Assembly (NCBI RefSeq): GCF_000247815.1
Contig: NC_021680.1
Coordinates: 3,056,964-3,120,963, forward strand
DNA from: Ficedula albicollis
Taxonomy: Eukaryota > Chordata > Aves > Passeriformes > Muscicapidae
DNA length: 64,000 nucleotides
Direction of reading: 5' to 3'
The notes under the pieces: generated by a model
Database searches by the model: none
The model's input: the letters and a program-made list of their open reading frames with translations, nothing else
Told to the model about the DNA's origin: nothing
Shown here: piece after piece, positions 51,578 to 63,740 of the stretch
Layout: each line of letters opens with the position of its first letter
How positions within the stretch are numbered: the stretch's first letter is position 1
Position numbers and translations under genes: made by a program

Positions 51578-54500
51578 GTTTGCCCAAGTCTGCAGACACT
51601 ATCTCAAGAGCTTGCAGCTCTTGAGACAGCTTTGCCCTGCCAGGGCACAGAGAGATGTGCCATGGACAGAGCGTGGTGGCCTCATTCTGCCTTCACCATG
51701 GAATTTTTAAGTTTTAAGGTTGGGATCGTTCTTGTTGTGAAATCTATGGGGAAATGGGGTTGATGTGTCACCCTGGTACCCTAGGAGCAGCTTCGATGAG
51801 ATCCTGCTTTCCATTGGATCTGATGGGAGGATAAGGAGGCTGGAAAGGTTTTGTGTCAGGAGAGCAGACATTTGGGAGCTTATTAAATTGGGGAAGCTGG
51901 GGAAAGAATATTGGTTTTATAAAAAGGAGCTCTAAATGACTCAGGATGCAATAAAAGCTCCATTTCCAGCTGAGTAGATTGGGTTACACTTTGGATTGTG
52001 GAGTTTGGGGGGAAATAGCACAGTGCTTCTCATTTGGGTGTGTGTGCAGAGATGGGGCATGACCTTCTCCTGGGCCCAGGAGGCCTTGGAGGGAGATGGG
52101 ATCTGGGGCTTGGAGCTGGTCTCAGGATCCCCTCTGCTCTCTTTGCATGCAGGATGGCACAGTGCAGCCTCTGGTGGCTGCTCATCAAGGAATGTGCCTT
52201 TGATGATATGGGGCACCTGGGAGCACTAAACAGTGACTTATAACGGGCCAGATAAAAATAAAGACTCATTTTGTTCTGGCTGTGGCTCACAAGTGGAAGT
52301 TCTCATCTCTCCAGCTCTCTGAAGGGGCTGGGAATCCTTTGCAGTGTGAAACCTTGGGCCACAGAATGGGAAATGAGGAGGGGACTTGGGGCTGCTGCTG
52401 CTGTGAAGCCTCAATCTCTGTCTTGAGAAACTTTCTCCCTTAGTGACTCTCTGAGGGGGGAAGATGGATCTTGAGGAAGTCTGTGCTGTGCTGAAGCTGC
52501 TGTGGCAGCTGGGTGGGGCTGGGAAGTTTGGGAAAGCTGCTTTTCCCCATGGCTTTTCTGCTTGTGGGACAGAGCAGGTGACTGAGACAAGCCCCATCCA
52601 ACTTGCCCACAAGTGACGTGGAGGGTAAGGCTCTGCTGCTCTCATGCACACTCTCCCTGGGGGTCTGGCTTCTTCAGGTGGCCAGAACAACTGGCTGTGA
52701 GTGTCCTTGGTCACCCAGAGGGCGAAGGACAGCAGGAAGGGGGGAATGGAGAAGCCCTTGGGAAACCCTCTCAGAGCAAACAAACCACAAAGGGGGAAAG
52801 GTCCAGCACAGCAATGTCCTTTTTGCAGCCCAAGGAAGGAACATCCAGCTCGTGCTGCCCTTCAGGTATCCCCAAGATGCATTAAAACCTCATTTGTTTT
52901 TAAAACACTTATTTTGTGCCTGCTGGTGCTGTAAAAGCAGAGCTCACTGTGCTTGTGGTGCTCTGGTCTGCCCTCCCAGCAGACTGAGTCCTGCACACAC
53001 CCCTCTGCCTGCTTTTCCCTTTTCCCACCCAATAATTTGCTGAGATTGGACTGACCCAGCAGCGAGGCAGAGGCTGTTGAGGTCTGTGAGCAGAGTGATG
53101 CTGGGGGTGTCCCCAGTGGGGACAGGCAGGTGTGGGAGCCCAGCACACAATGAGCCTCTGCCTTCTTCTGCTTGTGGTTTCAGTCCCTGGCTGCTGCTGG
53201 GGCTGGGAGGGGATCCTGGGCTGCTCTGCAAGGCACAGGCAGGTGCTGTTTGCTCTCCAGGCAGAAATAAAGCTGGTGGATCCAAGGGGACTTCACTGCC
53301 TTTAAGGAAAAGCTGCTTCCCTGCCTGCACCTTCCTCTCTGGAGAAGCACTGAGGTGCAGAAGTGCAGGAACAAGACCTGTTAGGAATTGCCTGCCAGCC
53401 CCCAGGGCTTGCAGATTTAATATTTTTTACATCTAATAGGAGCAAAGAAAGGCAAATTGTCCATGAGGAGACTCCCACAGCATAAGCTATTGGAATAACA
53501 GATGGAAATATTATATTTTTTGAAACATTCTTGCTGCAGAGCTGCCTCTTTGAAGTGTGTTTGAGCAGAACACACCGTGCCAAGAGCAGGGGGAGAAATT
53601 ATTTGTGTCAGCAGGGCTGGGAGGCTCAGATGCTGCAGAGCCCCAGCTTGCTGGGCCACTCAGCCTTGCCAGGCAGGGGATGAGAACCCAGCAGGACCTG
53701 TCCACTGCAGGCAAATCCAGCAGCTGTGCTCAGGTGAGATGGTGAATATGGGCTTTTCCAGAGCTGCTGCTGCCCAAGAGTGGTGCTCATGTCCTGGGCT
53801 CACTCACAGCACTACATTTGCACTCACTTTTTTCTCCCAGATGATGAATGGTTTTGGGGAAGGGAGGAGGATTAAAGGTTTATAGGATTTTTCTCATAAA
53901 AGTGGAAGTTTTCCCTTCCACCTGATTCTCTTGGTCTCGGATTTATGAAAAATTCCATACTTGGGCAATTTAGGGGAAGTTCAAGAGGGTGTGTGGCACC
54001 CCCAGGGCTCTGCCTGGGGATGTGGCACTAAGCAGGAGGCTGTGAGGAAGAGGTGAAGGAGATGTTGATGCAGGTAGGTTGCACAGTTAGCAGGGAGAGG
54101 TTTAGGTTGGAAGAGGCTCCCTTCAAAGCACGCAGAAAGGAATAAAACAAGGTCAGGCAGAGTGACAAAGCTCTCAGCTCTGTTTAAGAGGCCCCTTTGG
54201 GTGAATAAACACTGCTGTGATCTGCAGCAGCTTTTCCTGAGCCCTGACTGAGGAGGAAGGTGGCTCTTGGTGCTGGGCTGGTGGATGTGCTCCTGAGATG
54301 CTGCTGGAGGGCTGAGCACACCTGGGTGGTCCTGACCTCAAGGCAGGGGTCTGGGGCAGGCTGCATCCTCCTGCTTGCAGGTGAGTGCTTGGGCATGGAC
54401 AGCAGAGTGGCTGCTTGTGCAGCAAGTCAGGGGGAAAATGTGTGGCAGAGGGACAGGGCAGTGCCTTTTCCAGGCTGTGCTGAGTGGGGAGGGTTGTTGT

Positions 54501-55259
54501 GCTGGGTGCAGGGAAGTCACATCACTCTGGCTCGTCCCCAGCTCAGCCTGGCCAAGCAGGACACTCCCCAGAAATGTTTTTGTGCCCCTGAGCAGACTGT
54601 CCTTAGAGCTGCCACTTGCTGTGGGCAAGTGGAAATGTGTGGATGCTGTGCCTCCAAGGGATGAGCAGGAGAGGCTGCCTTTGTGCTGGTGGCTTTGCTG
54701 AGCTGGTCTGGCTCAGCAGGGTGAGCAGATGTGGCTCTTGAGCATCCTGCAGCCCCAACACGTTCTGTGCTCCCAGCAGGGAGCAGCACAAGCTGCTGGG
54801 GGCCGTGCTGTGACAGCAGGCTGTGCTGCCATCCCCTACCTGTTTGATCTCCTGGTGCAAAGACGTGTGTGTTATGAGCTGGTGATAAAGTTCCTGTGAT
54901 AAAGCAGCCAAGATGTGACAGCTGCAGGCAGGCCCCAGCCCGTGCTCTGGGATACAGATGTTGGCACTGCTGGATGGTCCCAGCAAAACTTCACCAAGGA
55001 GAGCATCCAGGACTTGCAGAGCTATTTGGAAATTTGTTTCCTTTCTGATGGGAAGTGAAGTTTGGGGTGCTGTAAGGGGCTGTATGGCTGTCCCTGAGGG
55101 GAATTTGGGGTGTGAGAGCTGCTGGCTGTGTTGTGCCAACCCCACATACTGGATCCCCCTTGCCCTTCCTTATAACAGTGGTGGTGCTTTGCACCACTTA
55201 ATTAGGGGTTTGTCTGGAATCTCTTCTGTCTTCACTCAGAGCCAGGATTAAAAAATACA
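51578..55259. other. Non-coding DNA
   Basis: No gene is recognised. GC-rich with many short overlapping frames of up to about 180 codons (minus 52238-52783 and minus 54603-55145), none with family motifs. No repeat noted. Confidence 0.55.
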
Positions 55260-55789
55260 TGAAGGAAATGGATTTTCTCGTGTTTGGGCTTGGTTGTTTA
55301 TTAGACCTTATCAAAAGTACAGAAAGTTCAGCAATACTTCTAGCTACCAGCTAAAAGTGAGCAAAATGGAGAGAGATCCAGCTGCTGCACGGTCTCTTAA
55401 AGCTAAACAGTCCAATAGAGAATTAACACCTATATTATTTACCCTTTTAACCCAATAACCAAATTCCCATGACCCTCAGTGCAGCACTAACTGTCCAACC
55501 AGAAAAACCTGAAACCATGAAGTAGAAGGACGATGAGCACTGAAAGAGACACCACCCAAAATCCTTCATCTTGTCCCATACCTATTACTATATTATAAAA
55601 ACCTCAAATTTAAAACCCTTCATCATGTGAAATCACACACTTTTGTTTTACCTACACACCTGTGACTTTAACTCCATCACTCAAATTTGGAAGCTTTCTC
55701 CAAGGCCTCAGGTCAAAAGCAGTGTTCTGCAGGGGCTCAGTGCCTGACAGCACAGAAAGTTCAAAACCCCACATTTCTGGGATCTAACA
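55260..55789 (-). mobile_element. Probable solo LTR of a second endogenous retrovirus family (antisense)
   Basis: On the minus strand the element runs TGTTAGATCCCAGAAATGTG to TCCTTCA, giving TG...CA ends, about 530 bp. Near its downstream end a minus-strand AATAAA (plus TTTATT, 55297-55302) lies about 40 bases before the CA end, as in an R-U5 region. AT-rich sequence with little low-complexity content lies between. It has no similarity to the LTR family of copies 1-3. I could not find convincing target-site duplications, and no retroviral genes adjoin. Recognition rests on structure, so the family is unnamed. Confidence 0.55.
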
Positions 55790-56477
55790 CTTCCTGAGAG
55801 TGGACAGAGGAGCCTGAGGAGTGTGAGCAGGTTTCCATTCCTGGGCTATGGTGCTTGTTAGCAAAAGCTCTGCTACTTCAGCAAGGAGATTTGATTTGGA
55901 TTTTGGTGTGCGCTTGCTCCCTTCCAGCTGTGAGTGACATCCTCCCTAAGGAACGGGGAAACTGAGGCACAGGGACACCAGGGTTCCATGGGGTGTGGAG
56001 CAACATCACCTGCTGCTGGTGCAGGGCAGAGTGGCTGCACACAGCTCTGCTCCAAGGGATCCCTGCTCTCCCCACGTGCTCCAGGGAGCTCTCAGGCAGT
56101 TCCGCTCCTAATAAGTTAATCTGATGGGTTTTGTCATGAGCAAAACAAGAAATCACGTTTTTAATAATAAAAAGAGGGTCCTGCATCTTGTTAACATCTG
56201 GAGTTCAATCATTTCTGTGCTCAAAACTGTGGAATGCTTCAGCACAATATAAATCTTGCCACTTGCTGTACATGGGCTCCAGATGGGGAGGGAGAGTTCA
56301 TGTTCACTTGTAGCCCAGATGGGTGCTGGAGCCTCCAGGGTGTGTGGATCCCCTGCTCCCACGCTGGGTGAGAGGGCTGAACCCCCCAAAAGGGCAGGGA
56401 TGGAGCTGGAGAAGGGGGGGATGTCTCCTCATTGCCTAAAATGCTTCTCAGCACCACGGAGTGATGGAGCCACAGCC

Positions 56478-56492
56478 AAAAAAAAAAAAAAA

Positions 56493-56527
<35 letters not shown>

Positions 56528-56545
56528 CCAAAAAAAAAAAAAAAA
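56478..56545 (+). repeat. A17-C31-AACC-A16 homopolymer block
   Basis: 17 A (56478-56494), 31 C (56495-56525), AACC, then 16 A (56530-56545). CC-A(n) on the left is repeated on the right, as at the other poly-C runs. Confidence 0.95.
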
Positions 56546-57068
56546 CCCCATGGGTGGCAAGGACCAGCTTGGGCATTTCCAGCGGCACAAATCCCTCCTG
56601 GGAGCCAGGGCAGGGCTGGAGCTGTGTCCCCTGGCAGCCCCCAGTGCCATCAGACAGGACCGAGTTGGGGTCCCATGGGTTTGTGTCCTCTGTGCCCACC
56701 TTGTTTTGCACCCAGATAAATGCACAAAATCCTGGGGCAGAGCTGTGGGGTGCCTGGCTGTGCACATAACATCAGGCTGGAAACAAAGCAATTATCCTTG
56801 CTCTGCTCCTCTGCCAGCCTCTAACCAGTTCCTTCCCTTTTGCACAACAATTAATTTCCTTAATAATCCCTGGAGGTAGAGTTTTCTCAAAACTGGAGTG
56901 TACCCATCACACCAGGAACATTTTTGAATTTATTCTCTCCGGAAGCTTAATTTTCACTAGAAAGACACATGAATTGCATTTTTTGTTGTTGCTGTTTAAA
57001 ACCAAGACTTTTGCAGCTTGAGATCAAAAATCTATTTTTTAAAAAAAATTTTCTTTACATTTCAGACA

Positions 57069-57120
57069 TTTGGATTGTTAAACATTGGATTCCCTGAAAT
57101 TAAAAAAAAATAAATAAAAA
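57069..57120 (+). repeat. Short dispersed repeat, copy 1
   Basis: TTTGGATTGTTAAACATTGG then ATTCCCTGAAATT and an A-rich tail with TAAATAAAAATTAAAA. Copy 2 is at 58523. Family not recognised. Confidence 0.65.
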
Positions 57121-58522
57121 TTAAAAGTCAGGCAAATTTCCACAACAGTATTTTCTGTGCTTTCAAAAAAAAAAAAAAAGATCTGCTTTTGACTGAAAAA
57201 TGACCTGCTGCAAACTGTTTGGATGGAAATCTTTCAAGCAGCCATAGTCAGGGTATTGATGTGAGAAAGGGCAGGAGTAGGAAATACGTGCTCAGAGAGC
57301 TGGGGAAGGTCTGTGCTGCTTGTGGGTCTGTTGCTGTTGCAGGTGAGGCACAGCAGTTTGGCTTTTCCACATTTTTAGAGGTTTTGGGGATGTCTGGAGT
57401 AGAAACACCACACCCAGGCTGGAGGTTGGGTTTTCTGGGGTAACATGAAGGTTTACAAGCACTGATGCACAACCTGTGTGTCTGAATCTCTTCAGGAAAG
57501 CCACCAGGAATGTTTTTGTTGGGTTTTTTTTTTGTAAGGCAATTCAAGATCCTGCCCACAAAAGTAAGCTCTTAATTTCCATTAAAAACAGTTTGCCTAA
57601 TTACTTTGCCAGCTGGTCTTATCTGTCCCTTTAGGCATTTAGATATCCTTAAACTGCCTGTGCTTCAGCAGAGAGCAGGGATGTGGCTGCTGGCTTTCCT
57701 AAATAGAGATGCTTTCCTGGACCAGGGCTGGATCAGTGATGGATGATCCACTGCTCTGACAACCCCCTTCCCCAGTTTCCATCTTGGCCTTATTTATGGG
57801 GAAATTGAGCCCAGGCATATCAAAAGTGTTTTTTCTTTTTTCTTATCAGTTTGGCTGGAAAACTCAATCTGCTCCAGGGTGAAGTCAGTGCAGCTCTTGG
57901 TCAAGAGGAGGGCAGTGAAGGGAAGGTCTCCACGGTGGGTTGATGCAGAGAATGACAGATTTTCCTCTTGGGAGGCTCCCATGGGGATCATTGCATCCAC
58001 CTCCCTGCTTCTTGCAGGACATCCCAAAACCCACCTGCTGGGTGGGACCTCTGTGTTTGTGGGGTGACCTGGAGAGAGTTTTGGGATCTGCACCAGCTGA
58101 GATCACCTGGGGGGTTGATGCTAAAAAACCTGGTGGGTTTTTAAGCAATGCGCTCCCCTGTGTCAGGCAGAGGAAGATTTTGGGATCTGCTCTGAAACAT
58201 GGAACTGTTCTCAAGGAGGAGAGGTGATCATTAGCATGGATTGATGCTGGGGTGATGGCAAGGAGAGTATGTGCATGTCCCTGCCTTAAGGGGAAGGAAG
58301 GAGGATCTGGAGGTGCATGAGGAGGCAGGTGCTGGTTGCCAACACAGCCAGACTGATATGTTAGCATTTGAAACTCCCTTTTCCACCCCAGAAGGCTTGA
58401 CTTGCCACAAAATGAATGCTTTTACATGAAATGTCAGGCCTCTTTTCAAAAAACAAACAAAACAAAAAAAACCTCCAGTTTTAACTGAAAAACCCAAAAG
58501 AACCAAACTGAAAATGGAAAGA

Positions 58523-58580
58523 TTTGGATTGTTAAACATTGGATTCCCAGAAATTTAAAAAAAAAAATATTTAAAAATCA
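58523..58580 (+). repeat. Short dispersed repeat, copy 2
   Basis: TTTGGATTGTTAAACATTGG then ATTCCCAGAAATTT and an A-rich tail ATATTTAAAAATC. It matches copy 1 at 57069 with two or three changes. The two are 1.45 kb apart in the same orientation. Confidence 0.65.
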
Positions 58581-61518
58581 AGCTGGATTGTTTTGGTTCC
58601 CAGATTTGATTTTTTTTTTCCTCTTGGGAAATCATCTACCCTTAATTTGACAGAGAAAGAAAGAGACTGGCAAAATAAATCCGTGGCAATTTATTGATCG
58701 AGGTCTTTCCTGACCTTAAAGTCAGAAATCCAGTAGCCCCAAATACTAGCAGGATGCTCACTCAGCCCCCTGGGCTGGTTCTCCAGTCCCCCAGGACTCC
58801 CACCACACCCCTTTAACTATCTTAGCTGGGAGAGAAGGGGGAGAAGATGGATTGGAAATCATCTCCCTTGCATCAAAGCCACTTGAGGCTTGAGAAGCAG
58901 GCGTGAAAGTTTTATCTCTGGCTGCCCCAGCGTGGGTTTGCTGTTGCTGACCTGGCTGTGGCTCTTCCATGCTCTGATAACCCAGTGAGGAGGAAGGCTC
59001 CCAGCTCCTTCCTCAGCTCTTTTGATGGAGATGCAAAAGGCAGCTCCCTCCGTTTGCTTTTCCCCCTGCCTATGGTTGAATTGCTGTAGATGTTGTTTGC
59101 TAAACAAGAGCGCCGGTGGCAGAGGAATTAGAAGAAATCCCTTCTTAATTGGAAACAGTGAGTCTGTGTATTTTTTCAGTTGTCTATTTTGGGCCTTGTA
59201 AAATTAAAGTTATTAACTGTAATGCAGCGGTTTCCAGATTCCCACAGCCCTTTACAATAGTGGGGAAATTCATCCCAGGTCACTGGGAGCCTTTAATGAA
59301 TACATTAAGGCTTATTATTAAAATAAAGTACTTGCAGCTTTATGGGAGACATCTGGCAAGGCTGCCTGTCTCTCTGAAGGCTCCCTGAGTGTCCTCTCCC
59401 GGCGTGCACCACGTCAGGAGCTGTTCCCTGCACAAGGATTCCCACAGGAGGCTCTGGGGGACACACAGAGCCTTTGCTGGATGGGATGGAGAGCAGTGGT
59501 GCCAGTGTCCCTGTGCTGGCTCCGTGGATGATTCTGGAGCTGAGCAGGTACCAGTGTGAGCCCTGCTGGGATGCTCCTGCTCAGCAGAGGGGATAAAAGC
59601 TGCCTCATTCACCAGTGGGATGTGTCAGCTGAGTTAGGCTAAGCCTGGGCAGGAGGAAGAGTCTAGGCAGGCCAGCTTGGAGCCAGCTGCTGGCCAGCTG
59701 TGCTCACCCAACACAACCGATACAGGCGGCTTCGTATCGCTTCAGCCACATCACACAGCAGCTCCTGGGTGCTGCACGAAGAGCTGGGAGCCAGATCCTC
59801 GGGGTTTGGGGCCAGCAAGCTGCCCTGGGCCGGCAGGGCTGGAGCAGGTACCTGGCAGCCCGGGCGCTCGCGTGCCGGGGAGAGCCAAGGGTCTGGAACG
59901 GGCTGTGGTCCTATCGCTGCTTTATCTCATCCAGCCCTGATCCCAGCACAGCACGGGGCCACGTGGCACCAATTGTGTTAGGAAAACAAACTAATCTGCA
60001 AAGGGACACAGAGCAGCTGCTGGGCTATCAGTGCTATCAGGGAAATGGATGTGGCTTGCCAGTAACAGAGCTGGAGCAGGGGCCGGCCAGGGGATGGAGG
60101 GGCACAAAGGGAAGGAAAATAAGCTTGGGCTGCCAGGAGAGACTGAAGGAGTGTTTGTGGTGGCATTTGCTGAGAAGCTCTTTGCTCGCCAGAATGTTTG
60201 TGAGATGTGGTCAGGTGTGGCAGTGAGGAGAGCCAGGTTAACCCTGGCAGATCCCTTACCACCACCTGCTCAGTGTCTGCTCTGCGCTCCTTGTCTAAAT
60301 GAGCAGCAGGTTTGAAGAGCTTCCTCTTAAAGTGCTCCCCCCAAGGATGGCCCTGTGCCCCAGGCACCCCAAAACCTGCTGCTGATGCAGCTTGCCCATC
60401 CCAGGGCTGGGCTTGCCCTCCCTTGCTACCCTACTCCTCTCTTCAGCCCAGCTGGGTGACTCCAGAAAGAGTGCAGGGGCCAGGAGCCTTCCTCTGCAAG
60501 ACTTCCCCAAATTTGCAAGGGAGGGGAACCACACAATGGTCAGGCTGGTTTTGAGCTGGTTCTCTCCCCTGTGAAACTCAATTTCCTTGGCAGGAAATTA
60601 TTACAAAGATCCTCCAACTGCTGCACTTGGCCCTCCCCACACCTCTCCTTTTCTCTGTTCCCAGGTCTTTAGCCCAGGAGCTCAGCCATTGCCATGCAAG
60701 GAAACATGGGATCTTCCCCCAGATTCTAAATATGAACATCTTTGGCTGGTGGAAGGTGGGGAGGAAAGCAAATGGCAGAGGCAGGGCAGTCACACAAGTG
60801 CCCCTCTTTCCTAAAAGCTGAATCAATCCCCTGGCTCTGGATAACCCCAAACCTGGGGAAGGTTAAAATCTAGCTCTGAAGTGTCTGGCTCTGACCCAAC
60901 ACAAACATTGTTGTTTCTGGATTATATGTTTAAGAGAAAAAATTATCAAAAGGTAATGCCAACATGACACACAATTGTGTCTTGTGTTTAGTCTGCCCTC
61001 CATACTCTACCAAGGCTCCACTTGAGATGGACTTGAAAAATAAAAAAAAGCCCAGAATTACACAGCTCCCAAATGTGTTCCTGAAAATAAATTTTTGCCA
61101 GGTTCCTCCCCAGCAGTTAATTAAGACTTCTATTAAATGCTGACAGGATCTTGATAGTGTTATATGTTGCAGCAGGCTCTGTTCATGGTGTTATAATTAT
61201 GGCAGTAAAACAGTTTCCATTATAGTCCTTCTTTTCATAAGCTCATAACTTCTGAAAACATTTACTTTTCACCTTGAAATTTCTGCATGCCTGGCCTTAA
61301 CCAGGCAGGATTTTTTTTTTTTTAACTCTGAGAAAAAAATCCATGTAGCCCTTTTTGAGTTATGAGGGAGAAAATATGAGGTTTTTTCAAATGGGATATA
61401 GGTGAGGGGGAAAAGGTAATGACATCATTTTTCTAAAGAGATGGATAGCAAAAGCCTATGATACCTGATGCTTGCTTTAGAAATGGATAGGCTGGGCTTT
61501 GCAGAGTGCCTGGGGCGT

Positions 61519-61545
61519 TTCCCATTAAAAAAAAAAAAAAAAAAA

Positions 61546-61623
<78 letters not shown>

Positions 61624-61641
61624 TTCCCATTAAAAAAAAAA
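61519..61641 (+). repeat. A21-C76-TTCCCATT-A17 block with flanking direct repeat
   Basis: TTCCCATT followed by 21 A (61519-61547), then 76 C (61548-61623), then TTCCCATT and about 17 A again (61624-61649). The flank repeats on both sides of the C run. Confidence 0.95.
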
Positions 61642-62456
61642 AAAAAAAGAAAAAAAAGAAATTCTATCTGATTTTAAAGCCTTGGTGAAGCCAATGGCAG
61701 AGCCTCGAGGGAATCCACTTGTCACCCATTAGAAGTGACTCTTGGTTGCAGGTTAAAAATAGAGGTTGGTAATTAATAACTCTTCCCTTCTGGCAACATT
61801 TTTGAGGTACTGACAGTATTTCTCATCTCTCATGGGGATGAGAAGTCAGTTCTGAAAAATTTGTGAACTAGAAAACCAAAGGGTAAGATCCTTTAAGGTC
61901 AATGAAAATATTTTTCTTTGATAATTTCAAGCTTCCTGTTTTGATAGGATTTTTTTTCCTATAAGCAGCTTAATTCTGAAGAGAGAAGACCTTTTCAACA
62001 AAAGCCCTGGGATGTGTCACTGAAGGAAGTACAAAAGCCAAACATTTGAACAATTTGCACAAGGGTTTGAGCTTTTTTCCCAGTTGAAACAACTGTCCAA
62101 ACCACTCTTGCCTGCAAAAGTGAAATGGGCATTTTCCCACTGTTCCCCTTCCAGGCCCATTGCACAGGGAATTTTCCAGCTGGCCATTGGATGGTGGGCA
62201 AATGGGATGGAGCCACAGCTGCAGGAGCAGCTTGAACCACTGTGAGATCCCCTGGACTCCTGATTTTAATTGTGGCTCCAGGATTTTGTCCTCCTTCCCA
62301 GCCACCACCAACCATCATGGTCCTTCAGCAGGGACTTCAAAGGCACAGGAATCCCTTGGGACACTGAAGATAGAGATGAGCTTGTACTGCAGCCTTCAAA
62401 AGCATTTAGGATGATTAAAAGTCTGCCTCCTGATGGGGCCTTTAACCACATGGAAA

Positions 62457-62582
62457 GTGAGATTTTGGTTCTTGGATTGTTTCTCTGCTTTTTAATTTAT
62501 TTTTTGGGACTGGTGGTTAGTGAGATTTTGGTTCTTGGATTGTTTCTCTGGTTTTTAATTTCTTTTTTGGGACTGGTGGTTC
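62457..62582. repeat. Two-copy tandem duplication, 63-bp unit
   Basis: GTGAGATTTTGGTTCTTGGA starts at 62457 and 62520. Differences: TGCTTTTT versus TGGTTTTT and TTAT versus TTCT. Confidence 0.92.
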
Positions 62583-63680
62583 TCAGTGGCCAGTCAAGGA
62601 AGGACAGCTGGGAGTGAGATCAGGTGGGAGCATGGCTGGAAAGCAACATTTTGTCCCTTGGTGCACTGACATGCAGTTTTCCAGGCAAAGCCAAGAGAGA
62701 AGGTGTCCTGGAGGAGGATGGAGAGGATGAATGGAGGCACAGCCCTGTCCCTGAGGCTGGCAAATTAAAGCAGGAATAGATTGGCTGCCCCCAACCCTCC
62801 TGGTCCTCAAAAGTGGCTCAAGGAGCACTAATCACAGCAGTTCAATTCTTTTCCTCCTCTCTACAACCGCTAAACTCGGTTGTGTATTTATGCAGGGCTG
62901 GCTGGGATTCCCACAGCTCCTCTGCCAGCCCACAGAGGAGGATGGTGGGGATGTGTGTGTGGCACAGAGGTGCCTCTGCAGGCTGGGCTGGCTTTCTCCT
63001 GCTTCATGCCCCTGCCTGGGGCTCTGCACAGCCCCTGGCCGGCCTGCCTGCTTTCTTTGGCGTGCTGGGAGCTCACTTGGCTCTGGCCAAAAGCTGTCTT
63101 GACACTGATGTAATCGAAATATCGCTGAGGGAAGCTTATCTGCAAACATGCCCAGCCCTGGAGCCAGCACCCCCAGCCCCAATCACGCTGGGCTGCGTGG
63201 CTGGGGTGAAGTCAGCTCGAAATGATGGTGTGTAGGCACGCAGCTGAGACCTGGGGAGGAGATTAGAGCTGGAAAAAGCTGCCCTGACAGCCAGACCCGA
63301 GGGGCTTTGCTGACCTGGAGCCTTGGTATTTAGGTTTTGCTCCCTGTGGCTTCCCCTGAGGGTTTTCCTGTCAAGGAAGAGGGGTGTGGACTACAAGTGC
63401 TACCCAAATACCCTCTCTGGAGCAACTCCAAGGAGACCCAAAGGCACAGGCAATGGAAATCTTGGTCTAGGTAGCAGACCCAATGTGTGTCCTTGCTGAA
63501 GACTGGAGCCAAGGAGGGATGTAGGCTGCTAGGGAGGATTCAGGCCAAATGCACATACCAGGAACAAAAGAGAAAAAAACCCTTAAACTCTCAAAAGTGT
63601 TATTTATGGTATTGAGTTGAACAAAAATGGAATGAAGAGAGAGGTGTCAGTGGGTAGGAAATTACACCCATGCTGTTCCT

Positions 63681-63740
63681 GTTCAGGGAGAGGCTTACTC
63701 CAGAGAGTGAGTTCAGCGAGAGGCTTACTCCAGAGAGTGA
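63681..63740. repeat. Two-copy tandem duplication, 30-bp unit
   Basis: GTTCAGGGAGAGGCTTACTC at 63681 and GTTCAGCGAGAGGCTTACTC at 63711. One base differs in the aligned start. Confidence 0.9.

Larger units (their letters stand above)
55790..61518. other. Non-coding DNA with scattered old repeat pieces
   Basis: No gene is recognised. A MIR-like GGGGAAACTGAGGCACAGGG occurs at about 55958-55976. A short block TTTGGATTGTTAAACATTGG occurs twice (57069 and 58523) with similar A-rich neighbours, so one old dispersed repeat may be present. CpG-enriched sequence lies at about 59690-59960. AT-rich non-repetitive segments at 59140-59345 and 61090-61240 look like possible conserved non-coding DNA. Confidence 0.5.
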
